Shown here in pieces: positions 10,377-21,580 of a DNA stretch of 64,000 bases. The translations under genes were made by a program, and so were the position numbers. The DNA comes from Prillingera fragicola (taxonomy: Eukaryota > Basidiomycota > Tremellomycetes > Trichosporonales > Trichosporonaceae), in the NCBI GenBank assembly GCA_002335605.1, contig BEDY01000006.1, positions 1,178,001 to 1,242,000 on the forward strand, in the 5' to 3' direction. The number at the start of each line of letters is the position of its first letter. Within the stretch, counting starts at the first letter, position 1. Below the pieces are notes generated by a model. The model saw only the letters and a program-made list of their open reading frames with translations, had not been told where the DNA came from and ran no database searches.

Positions 10377-12659
10377 TCAATAGCCACCGGTATACCTCTG
10401 TCCCTTTGTCTGGCCCCCCTTCCTCCCTCCGCCGGGGGTAGACTTACCCGGCCGCGCCGGGCCAGCCTTTACCCGGTCATCCCGATGCTGCCTCGCCTCG
10501 CCGTCCATCTCCTCGCCCCACGAGCTGACGTTACCGCCCGCCGCGCCCGAGGCGCGCCACTCTGCTTCCCAGTCGCGCGCGTCCTCCTTGCCCCGCTTGT
10601 TACGGCGGGACGGCTGCGGAGCGTGTCGGGGGGGGAGGGGAGAGTCGGGGCCGGACGACGCGTGGCCGCCGTGCTCCTTATCGTGTTCCCTACCGAGAAC
10701 ACGTTGGCGCAGCGAGGATGACGCAGCGGCGCCCTTGATGCGTACAGTGGGCGAGTCGGCTGGGCCGTCGCGGAACCCGCCGCGGTTGGCCTTGGCTGGC
10801 GCTGAGCGGGGCTCGCGGCGGTCCCTCTCGCGGTCCCGTTCGCCGTACGGGGAGCGGTCGCGCTGGCGGCGCTCAGAGTCCCAGAGGTTGGCACGGCGGG
10901 GTGGCGGGGAGCGAGACCTGTCGCGGCGCCAGTTGGAGGAATGGGAGCCGCGATCGCGATCGCGGGGGCGGTCAAACCAGTCGTCCATGTCGCGGGGACG
11001 GCCGCGGTCTCCACCACCGTGGTTGTTGCTGCGGTTACGGTCCGCGTCGCGCTGGCGTTGCTTTTCCTTCTCGCGGCCGTTCTTGCCTGCGTTGGCGCCC
11101 TGGAAGCCAGCCGAGACATAAGGAAGTGGCGAGCGGTCGTCGTCCCACCGCGTGTGCTTGCCTTGGGGTGTTGCTGCGTTTCGGCCCGACGTGCTCGTAC
11201 GCGCGTAGGGGCCGCGGAAGGCAATGCGCTCTGAGAAGGCCGAGTTGTTCGCCGCGCGCGCAAGGCTGCCTCGTGATGATGGACAGTTCTGTGGAATGAG
11301 CATGCCGTTTATGGTGGAGGCTACTCACGTCTCCCAAGTGGCCCTCCTTGGCACAGTTGTAGCAGTACAGCTCGCTTGGGTCCCCTCCACATGCCTCAGC
11401 CTCCCAGCTCTTCAGCCCCTCGCGCGCCTCAAGAACGTTCCGACGGTCCGCCGCCTTGCGGTAGACATACACGCGCCATATCAATGGACAGTTCTGGACA
11501 TTAGACTCGGCTAGACCGTGCTACTCACAGAGTCCCTGTGATCGCGTCCGCCACAGCGGTCGCAGCCCTTTATGTACGAGTTGCGCGCCTTTGGATCCGG
11601 GCAGTCCTGCTTGCGGTGTCCACGCTGTCCACAGCCAAAGCAAACCATACTCCAAGGACAGTCCCTACGCTCGTGCTGATCCCATGCGCCACAGGTTTGG
11701 CACTGTCTGGTTAGCCTGAATCGGCACAGGGTTGATCAACTTACAACAATGTGTGGACACTTGTACTCTTTGTGGCCAGGCTGCTTGCACTTGCGGCAGA
11801 GCTTGCTCTGGTCGGCAGTGGCGAGGAAGGCAGCGTCATCCTCGTCCAGGTCCATAAAGTAACGCGCCGCTCCCTTGGCACTTCCATCGTCCACGACATG
11901 CACGCCCTCCACAACAGGTTCTGGTGGTGCGTCCGGTCCATCCTCGTCGTCTGACATTAACAGCTGGACGTGGTCTGGCAAGAGCAGAACACTGGAATCC
12001 GGGTCTTGCTCCTCCTCTGTTTCCTTTTCCTTTTCTGTCACCGCCTTGCCCTTTGCCGCCTTCTTGCCCGTCAAATTTGGCGCAGTCGTCCTATCTTTGA
12101 TAGGCACACTGGGTCCGCTGTCGCTGAAGAGCCCGTCGTCCTCGAGCTCGCCTTCCTCCAAGTCACGGTTCGTGTCGTCCTTCTCCGTGACATCGACGCC
12201 AGACAAGAGCGATCGCAGGGGAGTAAAGGTGGATGGCTTGTATGCCGAGCCTGAGCCAGTGTCGCGCGCCTTGCCCTTGCCGATAGTGACTGGCGTAGAG
12301 GGACCAGCTGGGAGGCGGCTAGGACCAGCTGGTGCTTCCGACGCTGGTGAGGACGAGCGCAGGTCGATGACCGCGCTGGAGCCGGCAGTCCTGGGTGCAG
12401 CGACTGGCGACGACGAGCAAAGATTTACGACCTGCTCATCATCTTTGTGTCCTGCGGCAAGATCGGCGAATGACGCAGACTCTTCAAACACCAGTCCTTC
12501 CTCGACGCGGTTGAGATTATTCTTGCGTGACTTTGTTTTGGACTTTCTCTTGCCCTTGGTGGTTGGAGTTGTAGCACCCGATGCAGGAGTAGCGCCACGA
12601 GATGTGTCTACTGACACTGCTCTGCTGCTTGCCTTTGATGTTGCTTGCGACCGAGCCAT
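10377..12659 (-). CDS. Air1/Air2-like CCHC zinc-knuckle protein with RS/RD-rich tail
   Basis: Likely RNA-binding subunit of a TRAMP-type nuclear RNA surveillance complex. Exons 11745-12659, 11529-11702, 11329-11493 and 10377-11288 give 721 residues. Residues 1-285 are acidic and disordered. Five CCHC knuckles follow: CRKCKQPGHKEYKC, CQTCGAWDQHERRDC, CFGCGQRGHRKQDC, CDRCGGRDHRDSNC and CYNCAKEGHLGDNC. Five knuckles in this spacing is the Air1/Air2 hallmark. The fourth and fifth are each cut by an intron just before the terminal Asn-Cys. The C-terminal 300 residues are rich in RD/RS/RG dipeptides. They end in GQRYTGGY, and this tail is much longer than in yeast Air proteins. Other CCHC RNA-binding proteins are possible. 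A possible extra 38-nt intron near the 3' end would change only the last residues. Confidence 0.8.
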
Positions 12660-13168
12660 GCTCGCGGTGTGATTGTTGATGCGAGCGACCTACTTACTTT
12701 CAGAAATAATCTTGGACAGGGTGAGTGGGTGGCGGCTGCGGGATCAGATGTGCCACGTGTCTAGCGGGGTCAAAAGTGCCTCACCCAGAAACCCCGAGTG
12801 CTGGGCGGGTGTGGATGGACTCGAGTCTGGGGCCACGCAAAGTCGTCGATGGCTGCCCGGCGCACTGTTGTAAGTCGAAAAGTCGATATCATCACGCAGC
12901 ATCTTGCTCTGCAACCCCCACACAACTCGACCCCCCCTCCCGAGTCGCCATCCCTTCCCCGCGGCGATAGCAGAAAAGGTCATATCGCAAGGACAACTTA
13001 GCATCCTTGTGTGACTTGATTTGGACGTGTGCATCCTCGCGCTCGTCAACAAAACCCTTGCGACTCGATTTGGACCACCTCTGGCTTCTTATCAAGTCAC
13101 TCGGACCGGTTTCGCCACCACCCCTTTCTCCATCCTCTAGGACCTTTACCTCTAAAAACTAGATCATA
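12660..13168. promoter_or_regulatory. divergent promoter, zinc-knuckle gene / IleRS
   Basis: 509 bp between two outward-facing starts. A C-rich tract at about 12910-12960 and a CTTTCTCC-type pyrimidine run just before the IleRS ATG fit 5' UTR sequence. No separate gene is seen. Confidence 0.5.
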
Positions 13169-16100
13169 ATGTCGTTCAAGACCCACGACCGTGAGTAGCG
13201 CTTCTGGCACGAGCTAGAGCCACTTCGACAGCTAGCTGACTTATTTTCAGCCTCAAAGCCGATCCACATCCCCACGGCCGAGCACAACGTGCTCGAGTTC
13301 TGGCGCGAGATCGACGCTTTCCAGCAGCAGAACAAGCTGTCCGAGGGAAGGCCCGAGTACTCGTTCTTTGACGGTCCTCCCTTTGCCACCGGAAAGCCCC
13401 ATTATGGACACATTCTTGCTGGAACCATCAAGGTGTGTAATATGACTAACAAAGTGTTGGGCGGTTGCTGACGCTAGCAGGACATTGTAACCCGTCATGC
13501 TCATGCCACCGGACATCACGTCGAGCGTCGTTTCGGTTGGGACACGCACGGTCTCCCCGTCGAGCACGAGATTGACAAATCTCTCGGCATCAAGGGCAAG
13601 GAGGATGTCATGGCCATGGGCATTGACAAGTACAACGCTGCCTGTCGCGAGATTGTCATGCGTTACTCGAACGAGTGGAAGAGCACTGTCGAGCGCATGG
13701 GTCGCTGGATCGACTTTGACACTGGCTACAAGACGCTCGACCCTACCTTTATGGAGTCGGTGTGGTGGGTCTTTGGCCAGCTGTGGAACAAGGACCAGGT
13801 CTACCGCGGTCTCCGTGTCATGCCCTACTCGACTGGTTGCACCACCCCTCTGTCCAACTTTGAGGCCGGTGAGGACTACCGCAACGTCTCGGACCCCGCC
13901 GTGACCGTCGCCTTCCCCTTGGCCGACGACCCCACCACCTCGCTCCTTGCATGGACGACCACCCCTTACACCCTTCCCTCCAACCTTGCCCTCTGTGTCC
14001 ACCCCGACTTTACCTACATCAAGATTCACGACATTGAGCGCAACCAGAACTTTATCCTCCTCGAGTCGCTCCTTGGCACAGTCTACAAGGAGTACCAGAA
14101 CGGCAAGAAGCCCGACCCCAAGAAGGAGCCCAAGTTCAAGAAGGTCGGCTCGTTTGTCGGCAAGGACATGGTCGGCTGGCGCTACACCCCCATGTTTGAC
14201 TACTTTACCGAGCAGTTTGAGGACCGCGCCTTCCGCGTCGTCTCCGACACCTATGTTACCGACTCGTCGGGTACCGGTATCGTCCACCAGGCCCCGGCCT
14301 TTGGTGAGGATGACCACCGCATCGCTGTCGCCAACAAGATTGTTCGCGAGGACGAGATCCCCCCTTGCCCCATCAACGAGTCTGGTCTCTTTACCGCCGA
14401 GGTCTCGGACTATGCCGGCAAGTACATCAAGGACGCCGACTCGATCATCATCAAGGACTTGACCAAGAACGGCCGCCTCATTGTCCGCTCCGACATTATG
14501 CACTCGTACCCCTTCTGTTGGCGTTCGGGCACCCCCCTCATCTACCGCGCCGTCCCTGTCTGGTTTGTTCGCGTCGCCTCCAAGTCGGACGAGCTTGTTG
14601 CCAACAACGAGAAGACGCGTTGGGTCCCCGCTCACGTCGGCGAGGGCCGTTTTGGTGGCTGGCTCAAGAACGCTCGCGACTGGAACATTTCGCGTAACCG
14701 TTACTGGGGTACCCCCATCCCCCTCTGGGCTTCAGAGGACCTGCAGGAGATTGTCTGCGTCAAGTCGATTGCCGAGCTCGAGGAGCTTTCGGGTGTCAAG
14801 AACATTACCGACCTCCACCGCGAGAGCATTGACAGCATCACCATCCCCTCCAAGCAGGGCAAGGGCGAGTTGAAGCGTATCGAGGAGGTGTTTGACTGTT
14901 GGTTCGAGTCGGGCTCCATGCCCTACGCCCAGTCGCACTACCCCTTTGAGAACAATGACCGCTTCGAGAAGACCTTCCCCGCCGACTTTGTGTCCGAGGG
15001 TATCGACCAGACCCGTGGCTGGTTCTACACCCTGCTCGTCCTCGGCACCCACCTCTTCAACACTGCTCCCTGGAAGAACCTTATCGTCACTGGTCTCGTT
15101 CTCGCGTCGGACGGCAAGAAGATGTCGAAGAAGCTCAAAAACTACCCCGACCCCAACGAGGTTGTCGAAAAGTACGGTGCCGACGCCGTTCGTCTCTTCC
15201 TCATCAACTCGCCCGTTGTCCGTGGTGACAACCTGCGTTTCCGCGAGGAGGGTGTTGCCGGTGTCCTCTCGAACGTCATTCTCAAGTGGATCAACTCGTG
15301 CAACTTTTACCTGAACCAGGTTGAGCTCTTCAACCAAGCTACCGGCGAGAAGTTTATGTACGACCACGATGCCCCCAAGTCGACCAACGTCTTTGACCGC
15401 TGGATCCTTGCTCGTTGCCAGACCCTCATCCAGCTTGTGGACCAGGAGATGGCTGCCTACCGTCTCTACACTGTCATCCCCCGTCTCCTCGACCTCATTG
15501 CCGACCTCACCAACTGGTACATTCGCTTCAACCGTAGGCGACTCAAGGGTGAGCTCGGTGTCGAGGACACCAAGGCGGCTCTCAACTCGCTGTACGAGGC
15601 TCTCTACACCTTGTGCTTGACCATGTCGTCGTACACTCCCTTCACCTCGGAGATGGTCTACCAGTCGCTCCTTGCCACCACCCCCGCGTCCAAGGAGGAC
15701 GCCCGCTCGGTCCACTTCCTTCTGTTCCCCAAGGTCCGCGAAGAGTACTTTGACACTGTCATTGAGCGCCAGGTTCAGCGCCTCAAGGCCGTCATTGAGC
15801 TCGGCCGTATCGTGCGTGACAAGCGCACCCTCCCCCTCAAGGTCCCCCTCAAGGAGCTTGTCATCTACCACCACGACCAGGAGTACCTCGACGACGTCAA
15901 GTCGCTCGAGCCGTATGTTCTTGCCGAGCTCAACGTTTCCGAGATCAAGTACACCTCGGACGAAGCCGAGACTGGTATCAAGTACAAGGCCAACGCCGAC
16001 TGGCCCGTCCTTGGCAAGAAGCTCCGCAAGGACCTCGGCAAGGTCAAGTCGCACCTCCCCAAGATGTCGACCGACGAGTGCAAAAACTACCTTGCCACCG

Positions 16101-16567
16101 GCGAGGTCACTCTCAACGGCGTCCCCCTCGTCGCCGGCGACCTTGTTGTTACCCGCTACGTCGAGCTCGAGGGCGACAGGGCCGTCTCGTACGAGACTGC
16201 CACTGACGGCGACGTGACCATCCTCCTCGACTGCCGCAGGCACGACGACCTTGAGCACATTGCGCTCCTCCGTGTCCTCACCTCGCGTGTCAACAAGCTC
16301 CGCAAGGCCGCCGGCCTCAAGCCCACGGACCGCATCGACATCTTTTACAGCTACGAGAACAGCGAGGCCGACGTGCTCGCCGCGGCCATTGCCTCGGGCA
16401 AGGAGACGCTCGTCTCCCAGATCTACGCCGTCCCCGTCGAGATTGCCCAGATGGGCGAGGGCCGCAAGGTCATCAAGACCGAGGAGCGCGCAGCAAAGAA
16501 GGACGCAGAGGACGCAGAAGACGTCCCCGCCGAGCGCTTCATCCTTACCCTCGCTGAGCGCGTCTAA
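13169..16567 (+). CDS. ILS1: cytosolic isoleucyl-tRNA synthetase
   Basis: Class I aminoacyl-tRNA synthetase charging tRNA-Ile. Exons 13169-13190, 13251-13432 and 13481-16567 give 1096 residues, close to yeast Ils1. The HIGH-type signature is HYGH at residues 58-61, within [16 protein letters not shown], and KMSKK is at 615-619. The CP1 editing domain follows in between ([33 protein letters not shown]). The anticodon-binding region ([12 protein letters not shown]) and a eukaryote-type C-terminal extension complete it. There is no mitochondrial presequence: [19 protein letters not shown] starts directly at the conserved N-terminal segment, so this is the cytosolic enzyme. The first coding exon is only 22 nt. 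The strong Ctc/Gtc/Aag codon preference suggests high expression. Confidence 0.97.
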
Positions 16568-17650
16568 GATCTACTTGGGGACGCGTCCGGGGTCTTTCAT
16601 TTACATGCATTGATTTGGTTTCGAGATGGCACGGATGCGCTACTGATACCGAACAGCCTCTGAACCTCACATGCTCGTTGCCAGACTTGAGTTCATCAAC
16701 TAATGCCCAGCAAGCAACTGAAGTGCCATCTCCGCCACCTCCGTCACCTCGCGTCAACAACGCGAATGACCGGCCGGCCGAACCACGGAACGGGCTGCAT
16801 TCAGTTTCCGTCTCGTTTCCGACAAAGGCCAGAGATCCAGAAAGGCATGCGCAGTCCCAGATCCAGACCCGCCACGAGGCTGCCTGTGCCGTGCGCACGA
16901 GACGATCACGGAATGGTCTAGAGACCACGCCACTCTGACATTGTCAATACGGCAATACAGGCCTGCCCTCGAGTGACATGCTGAGCGAAGGATGGTGTCA
17001 GCCATGTATTCAGCGGACAGCAGCAGCGACCGGGTCCGAACTGTGCAACCTATGGTGTTGAGGTATGGCCACGGAGGCTAGCGGATATCATCGCGTATCG
17101 TCGGTACCGAGATGGGTATCGTCTGTCGTGTCGTTGGCACATAGGTACGAAGGGAGCGGACTACAGGCGTGCTTTCTGCGCACGAGATGAGTGGACTTGG
17201 CGGCATGAGATGAGTGGACTTTGGGTGGGGGAGGATCAGGTGATCACCGTGTTTATGGCATTCTGCCTCAATGGTGGTGTTTTCTTTACGTGTTCTGGCA
17301 AAACTCGCGCAGCTCGAGACGAGGCCCGGTTCGGAACTGGCAACAGTCCATTCAACACTTGCATACGTAGCGTGCTTCTGGTCCGTTCTAGCACAGACAG
17401 ACGTAGGATACAGATACATGCGGATTACTTGTGGTTCACTGGAGCCTGGAGTGACGCTGCTGGCTGCGGGCAGCTGTTTCGTGGCATTTGTGGCAGGCTG
17501 CACGAATATGGGGCGCCCTTTGCTGTCACTCGCGCGAGGCTATACACAGTTTTGGTGGTACTCGAGAGGTGATGGTTAATACACAGGGGCGGGGTCGCGG
17601 CGGCGCGCTGGCGACCCGGTTGTATCGCCTCGATAGTGTGGGTCTGGGGA
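16568..17650. other. convergent intergenic spacer
   Basis: About 1.08 kb between the IleRS and bZIP 3' ends. Open frames up to ~140 codons are overlapping and featureless. A degenerate direct repeat of GAGATGAGTGGACTT words lies around 17185-17222. No gene is supported. Confidence 0.45.
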
Positions 17651-19851
17651 TCATGCCGAACCGGTCGCAGCCTGGAGGTATGCCTCATTGAGCTTTGCCT
17701 GGCACTCTGCCGGGTCGTGGTAGCTCTTTGTCGGGTCGGCGCCGGACTGTGCCTCCTTCTTTGGCAGCGCGGGGACGCGGCCCGTCTCGCTGTCCCAGGA
17801 TCCTTCCTTTTCGCGCGCTTTGACGAGATACTTGATGTCATCGTACTTCATGTACCTCTGTCCGTCTTTGCAGGTCGCCTTGTGGCGCATCTGGTCGCAA
17901 AGGTCGTCGATGAGGAAGTCTTGAGGGTCGGACGTGTTGGGCATGCCCATCTTCATCCAGACCTCGGACGGGCGCATCACGCGGCCGTCCTCACCGACAA
18001 CGTTGATAATCTGCGAGACACCGCACGAGGCAGCTGGAGGCGACGACGCTGATGTCGACGACGCGGGCGCGTCTGACAATGGCGAACTCGTGTCGTTGGT
18101 AGACTGGGGAGTCGAGTTGGAGACAGAGTTGAGGGGAGAAGGCGACATGTTGAGATAGTTGGTCGGGCTGAATGCATTGTTTGTAGGGAAGGCAAACGGC
18201 GCAGAGGCAGCACCGCCAGACTGGGCAATGAGTGCCTCGAGCTGGCGAGAGAACGCCTCGTCGTCGGCAGTCGTGTCAGCGTCAGCCGATCCGCCACCAG
18301 TGAGCGACGCGAGAAAGTCGTTGACACTGTTGTCGGTCAGGTCGGCCCACTGAGTCTGGTTGGCCAGAGCACCGTTTGCGCCGTTACTGGGCGACAATGG
18401 GTTGCTGCTGACATTGCTCGTGTTGCCCAGGTTAGGGTCGCGGTACGACGTGGCATCGCCAAAGAGCTTGGCGAGCGCGTTCGAAGTCGAGTCGGCCATC
18501 GAAGTCAGACCGGGCTGCGAGTTGAGGAACGTGAACGGCGTCTGCATGTTCTGCTGAGGCGCCATGGGAGCGTTGGTCGCGTTGGCCGCGTTTGCGAGCA
18601 CAGCGTCAATGCCGTTGGGGTAGAGGCTGCGGAAGAGCGCGTCGACGTCGTCCTTGCTAGTGCCAATCGAACTGGGCGTCGACAGCGATGGGCTGCTCGT
18701 GCTGTTGGAGCGGTTCAGGTTGCCGGCCATGTTGCCGTTGTTAAACAAGCTGGGCATGCCGTTAGGGCTCTGCTCATTGCCTATCGAAACGAGCGAGTCA
18801 GGGCTGTTGTTGCTCGCTGAGCTCGTCGACGACCTGTGAAGAAGCGGCGGCGAGTTCTCGTTGATGCTGCGTAGGCTGTCGTTCGACACACTCTGCGGAG
18901 GCGAGGGCGGCTTGGCGACCTGCGCCGGCACGGCAAAGTTTTGGAACTGCGACCAGTCTAGGTTGCTCGCCTGATTCAACTGCGTCGGCGTCTCCTGGCC
19001 ACTGACATGAGTGGAAGTGGTGTTGGTGGCAGGGTTGGGCGCGGCGTTACCGTTCTGGGCGTTGCCCTTGATAGGCATCGAGAATGTGAACGAAGCCTGC
19101 TTGAGAGCGACGTTTTCCTCTTGCAGACGACGAAGGATGCCGCGCAGGTTGTCGTTCTCGACGTTGGCACCAAACGACTTAGCCTCGAGTTCGGCAACCT
19201 TTTCCTCGAGCTGCACTAATTAGGATTCCGCTTCTGTTGACCCAGGAATGCACTCACGTCTCGGACCTTTGCCTCTCGACGCTCACGGAACGCCTTTTGA
19301 GCGGCACGGTTTTGCTCCTTGCGACGCTGAGCCTTGGTCATGTTGTCTTTACCGCCCTTCTCGCCCGTGCCCGACTTCTTGGCGTCATCCTTGTTACCGC
19401 TCGACCGCCTTGGTCCACGACCAGCCTTGGGCTCGTTCGGGTGCTGGCGCTTGTCCTCGTGCGCATTGTCAGAGTGTGAGTCTGGACTTGTCAGCAAGAT
19501 GCCACTCTGAATGGTTGATTACACACCATCGTCGTCCTCCATGTCGTCGTGATCTTCGACACCCTCATTGGCCGCCTTGCGCTTGTTTTGCTGAACCGCG
19601 TCGTTGACAGAGTTCAACTCGTTCTCGCTGTCGTCTGAAATGCTGTACGAGCGCGAAACGTCACCGTTGGCCTTGCCGCCGGCCGAAGACGGCGACGACT
19701 CCTCGGGGGTGTCCCGGCCCGGCATTGGAAAGAAGGCCGAGACGGGGAACGATGGATTGGGATTCTTCTGGTCGACCTGCTCGAACGTGATCGAGTCTAG
19801 GAAAGCGGCCGTGTTAGGGGTCAGAGGGTTGAGGTCCTCCATGTTGGGCAT
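17651..19851 (-). CDS. YAP1: Yap1/Pap1-type redox-responsive bZIP transcription factor
   Basis: Nuclear factor for oxidative and drug stress genes, normally exported by Crm1 until its cysteines are oxidised. Exons 19527-19851, 19258-19481 and 17651-19210 give 702 residues from ATG 19851. A second ATG lies three codons further in, and an upstream TTG is not a likely start. The basic region has the Pap1 signature NRAAQKAFRERR, running into a leucine zipper (LEEKVAELEA, about 184-215). An Asn/Ser/Pro-rich middle follows. The C-terminal CRD contains Cys579, Cys621 and Cys630. The LIDDLCDQMRHKATC segment overlaps the expected nuclear export signal, and the nine-residue Cys spacing equals that of Yap1 and Pap1. 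A fourth cysteine, Cys686, lies near the C-terminus. No cysteine occurs before 579, so the classical N-terminal CRD is missing. Confidence 0.93.
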
Positions 19852-21580
19852 TGGGAAAGAGTACAAAGGATAAGGGAGAGTGTTCAAGATTGATGTACTG
19901 TTGTGTAGAGCCTAGACCACGGGCGACGGAACCGAAGTTTGCGCTTTTAGTGCCCTATATGCCTCGAAACGAGTCGAGACGGGTGGATATGTGGTAGGAT
20001 AGAGGACAAGACGGCCAGAGTGAGCAGTGGCGACAGTGTCTGTGCGGGCGTTCACTGAAATGTGCAAGCGACAAGCGAACAAGAGTCGTGTGTTGGGACG
20101 ATCTCTACGTGTGCAGATGGCGCAGTGACGGGGGGATGCGTGTCTGCGGCTGGGGCAGGTCGCAATTCACAGAGAGAGAGGGAGATGGGACGTTGGGAAG
20201 AGAAAAGGACGATGTTGAACGTGTGATGCAGACGGGTAGAATGCCCCGGTTTAAACTTGGGTGGCGCGCGGGCAGTGACAATGTCCGTGGATCGTGGGCA
20301 AGAGCAACAGACGGTGGCCAGTGATCGCCAACAAGCTAGCTAGCTGCTGCGTAGCAAGAACAGCAGTAGACTGACTGACTGGCTGTGTTTGGATAAAGAG
20401 ATTAGAGTAGTGGAGAGTGAAAGATGTTGGCGAGGACGACGACGAGTCGAGCCACTGTGGATTCAGCTGCACATGGCGACCGGCAGTGGCGGCGTGTCGC
20501 CCAAGTCTGCCTACCGTAAGGTTACAAAGACTCGATTCCAATTATGCGAGCCTGGCCCTCCCGCCCCCTTGCTGCTCTGCTGCTCTGCTGCGCTGCTGCG
20601 TGCATATCTGCATAAACTTCAAGCAGCTGCATGCATGTGGGTGGGGGAGTGACGCCACTGCAGCAGTTGACGGAACACTCTACCGGAACTTACAGCCCTG
20701 ATCATTCCCTAATAATTACTAAAAGTAGTAATACAACTCTAAATCGCTGATTCAGCAAAGCATATTTGCCTCTAAACGCGAATACAACGTGGGCTACACG
20801 TGGCAATGGTGCCACAAGTGAGTCAATTCCGCGGCGGTAGCCTCCCTATCGTGGCGTACGGTGCTATGGTGGGTGTGGCAGCCTGGGTGACGACAGCGGC
20901 CAGTCTGTGCGGGCGACGACAGCCGCATGCATCCCCCGGCCCATTTTGGCAGCAGTTCACACGTTCGACCCAGAGCTTCGGTGCATTCCAGCAGCAGCAG
21001 AGCAGCAGCAGCAGCAGCGATAGGCTATAGAAGGCAGGAAACGGAAACGACAAAGAGCGAGCCAAGCCCACCTGGTGTCGTATCAAAAAACAGCGAAACG
21101 GGTTTAACGGCCGTCGTCCCTGGCCGCCGTTGCCGCCGCCTGCACGCTCGAATCACGAGGAGCATCCATTGTCCACTCTGCAGCAGCCGCAGACGTGGTC
21201 ACACCTCATTCCCAAGCAGCAAGCACGCGCAGACCTCGGTACATAGCGGCAATACAGGACACCGGCCGACGGGAAGCACATCCCATCCTGCTCTATCAGT
21301 GTTTGCAGATCCCACCCAGGTGCAAGCCAAGGCCCAACCTCGGCCCCTGATACCCAACCCACCTTCCACCACCACCTCCAGCTGCCATCCACAGCGATAC
21401 GCTCCAACGCGGCCTCTTCGGCTGCAACACCCCACATCCACAGCGCCGAGTCACCCTCCGGAACCGCGCACATCCGTGTCATTACGCCACGTCACTTGTC
21501 GTCGCCCACCTCTTCCCTAACCCCCTCCTCCCCCTCGGCGCGCCTCGGCCAATACCTCTGGACGCGTCGTCGCTTTGGCC
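19852..21580. promoter_or_regulatory. long divergent promoter region, YAP1 / SWI1
   Basis: 1.73 kb between outward-facing genes. An AT-rich island at 20700-20770 contains an ATTACT..AGTAAT hairpin-like palindrome. Short CTGCTCTGCTGCTCTGC and CAGCAGCAG runs occur at 20560-20600 and 20990-21015. The region before 21581 is C-rich leader sequence. Open frames here are antisense to one another and unconvincing. Confidence 0.5.

Noticed and set aside
13253..16258. Two 460-508-codon frames antisense to IleRS
   Set aside because: They are shadows of GC-ending codons in a strongly expressed gene; the sense strand has full IleRS motifs.
19852..19887. 12-codon N-terminal extension of the bZIP frame
   Set aside because: The extension begins with TTG, not ATG; the ATG at 19851 (or 19842) is the sensible start.
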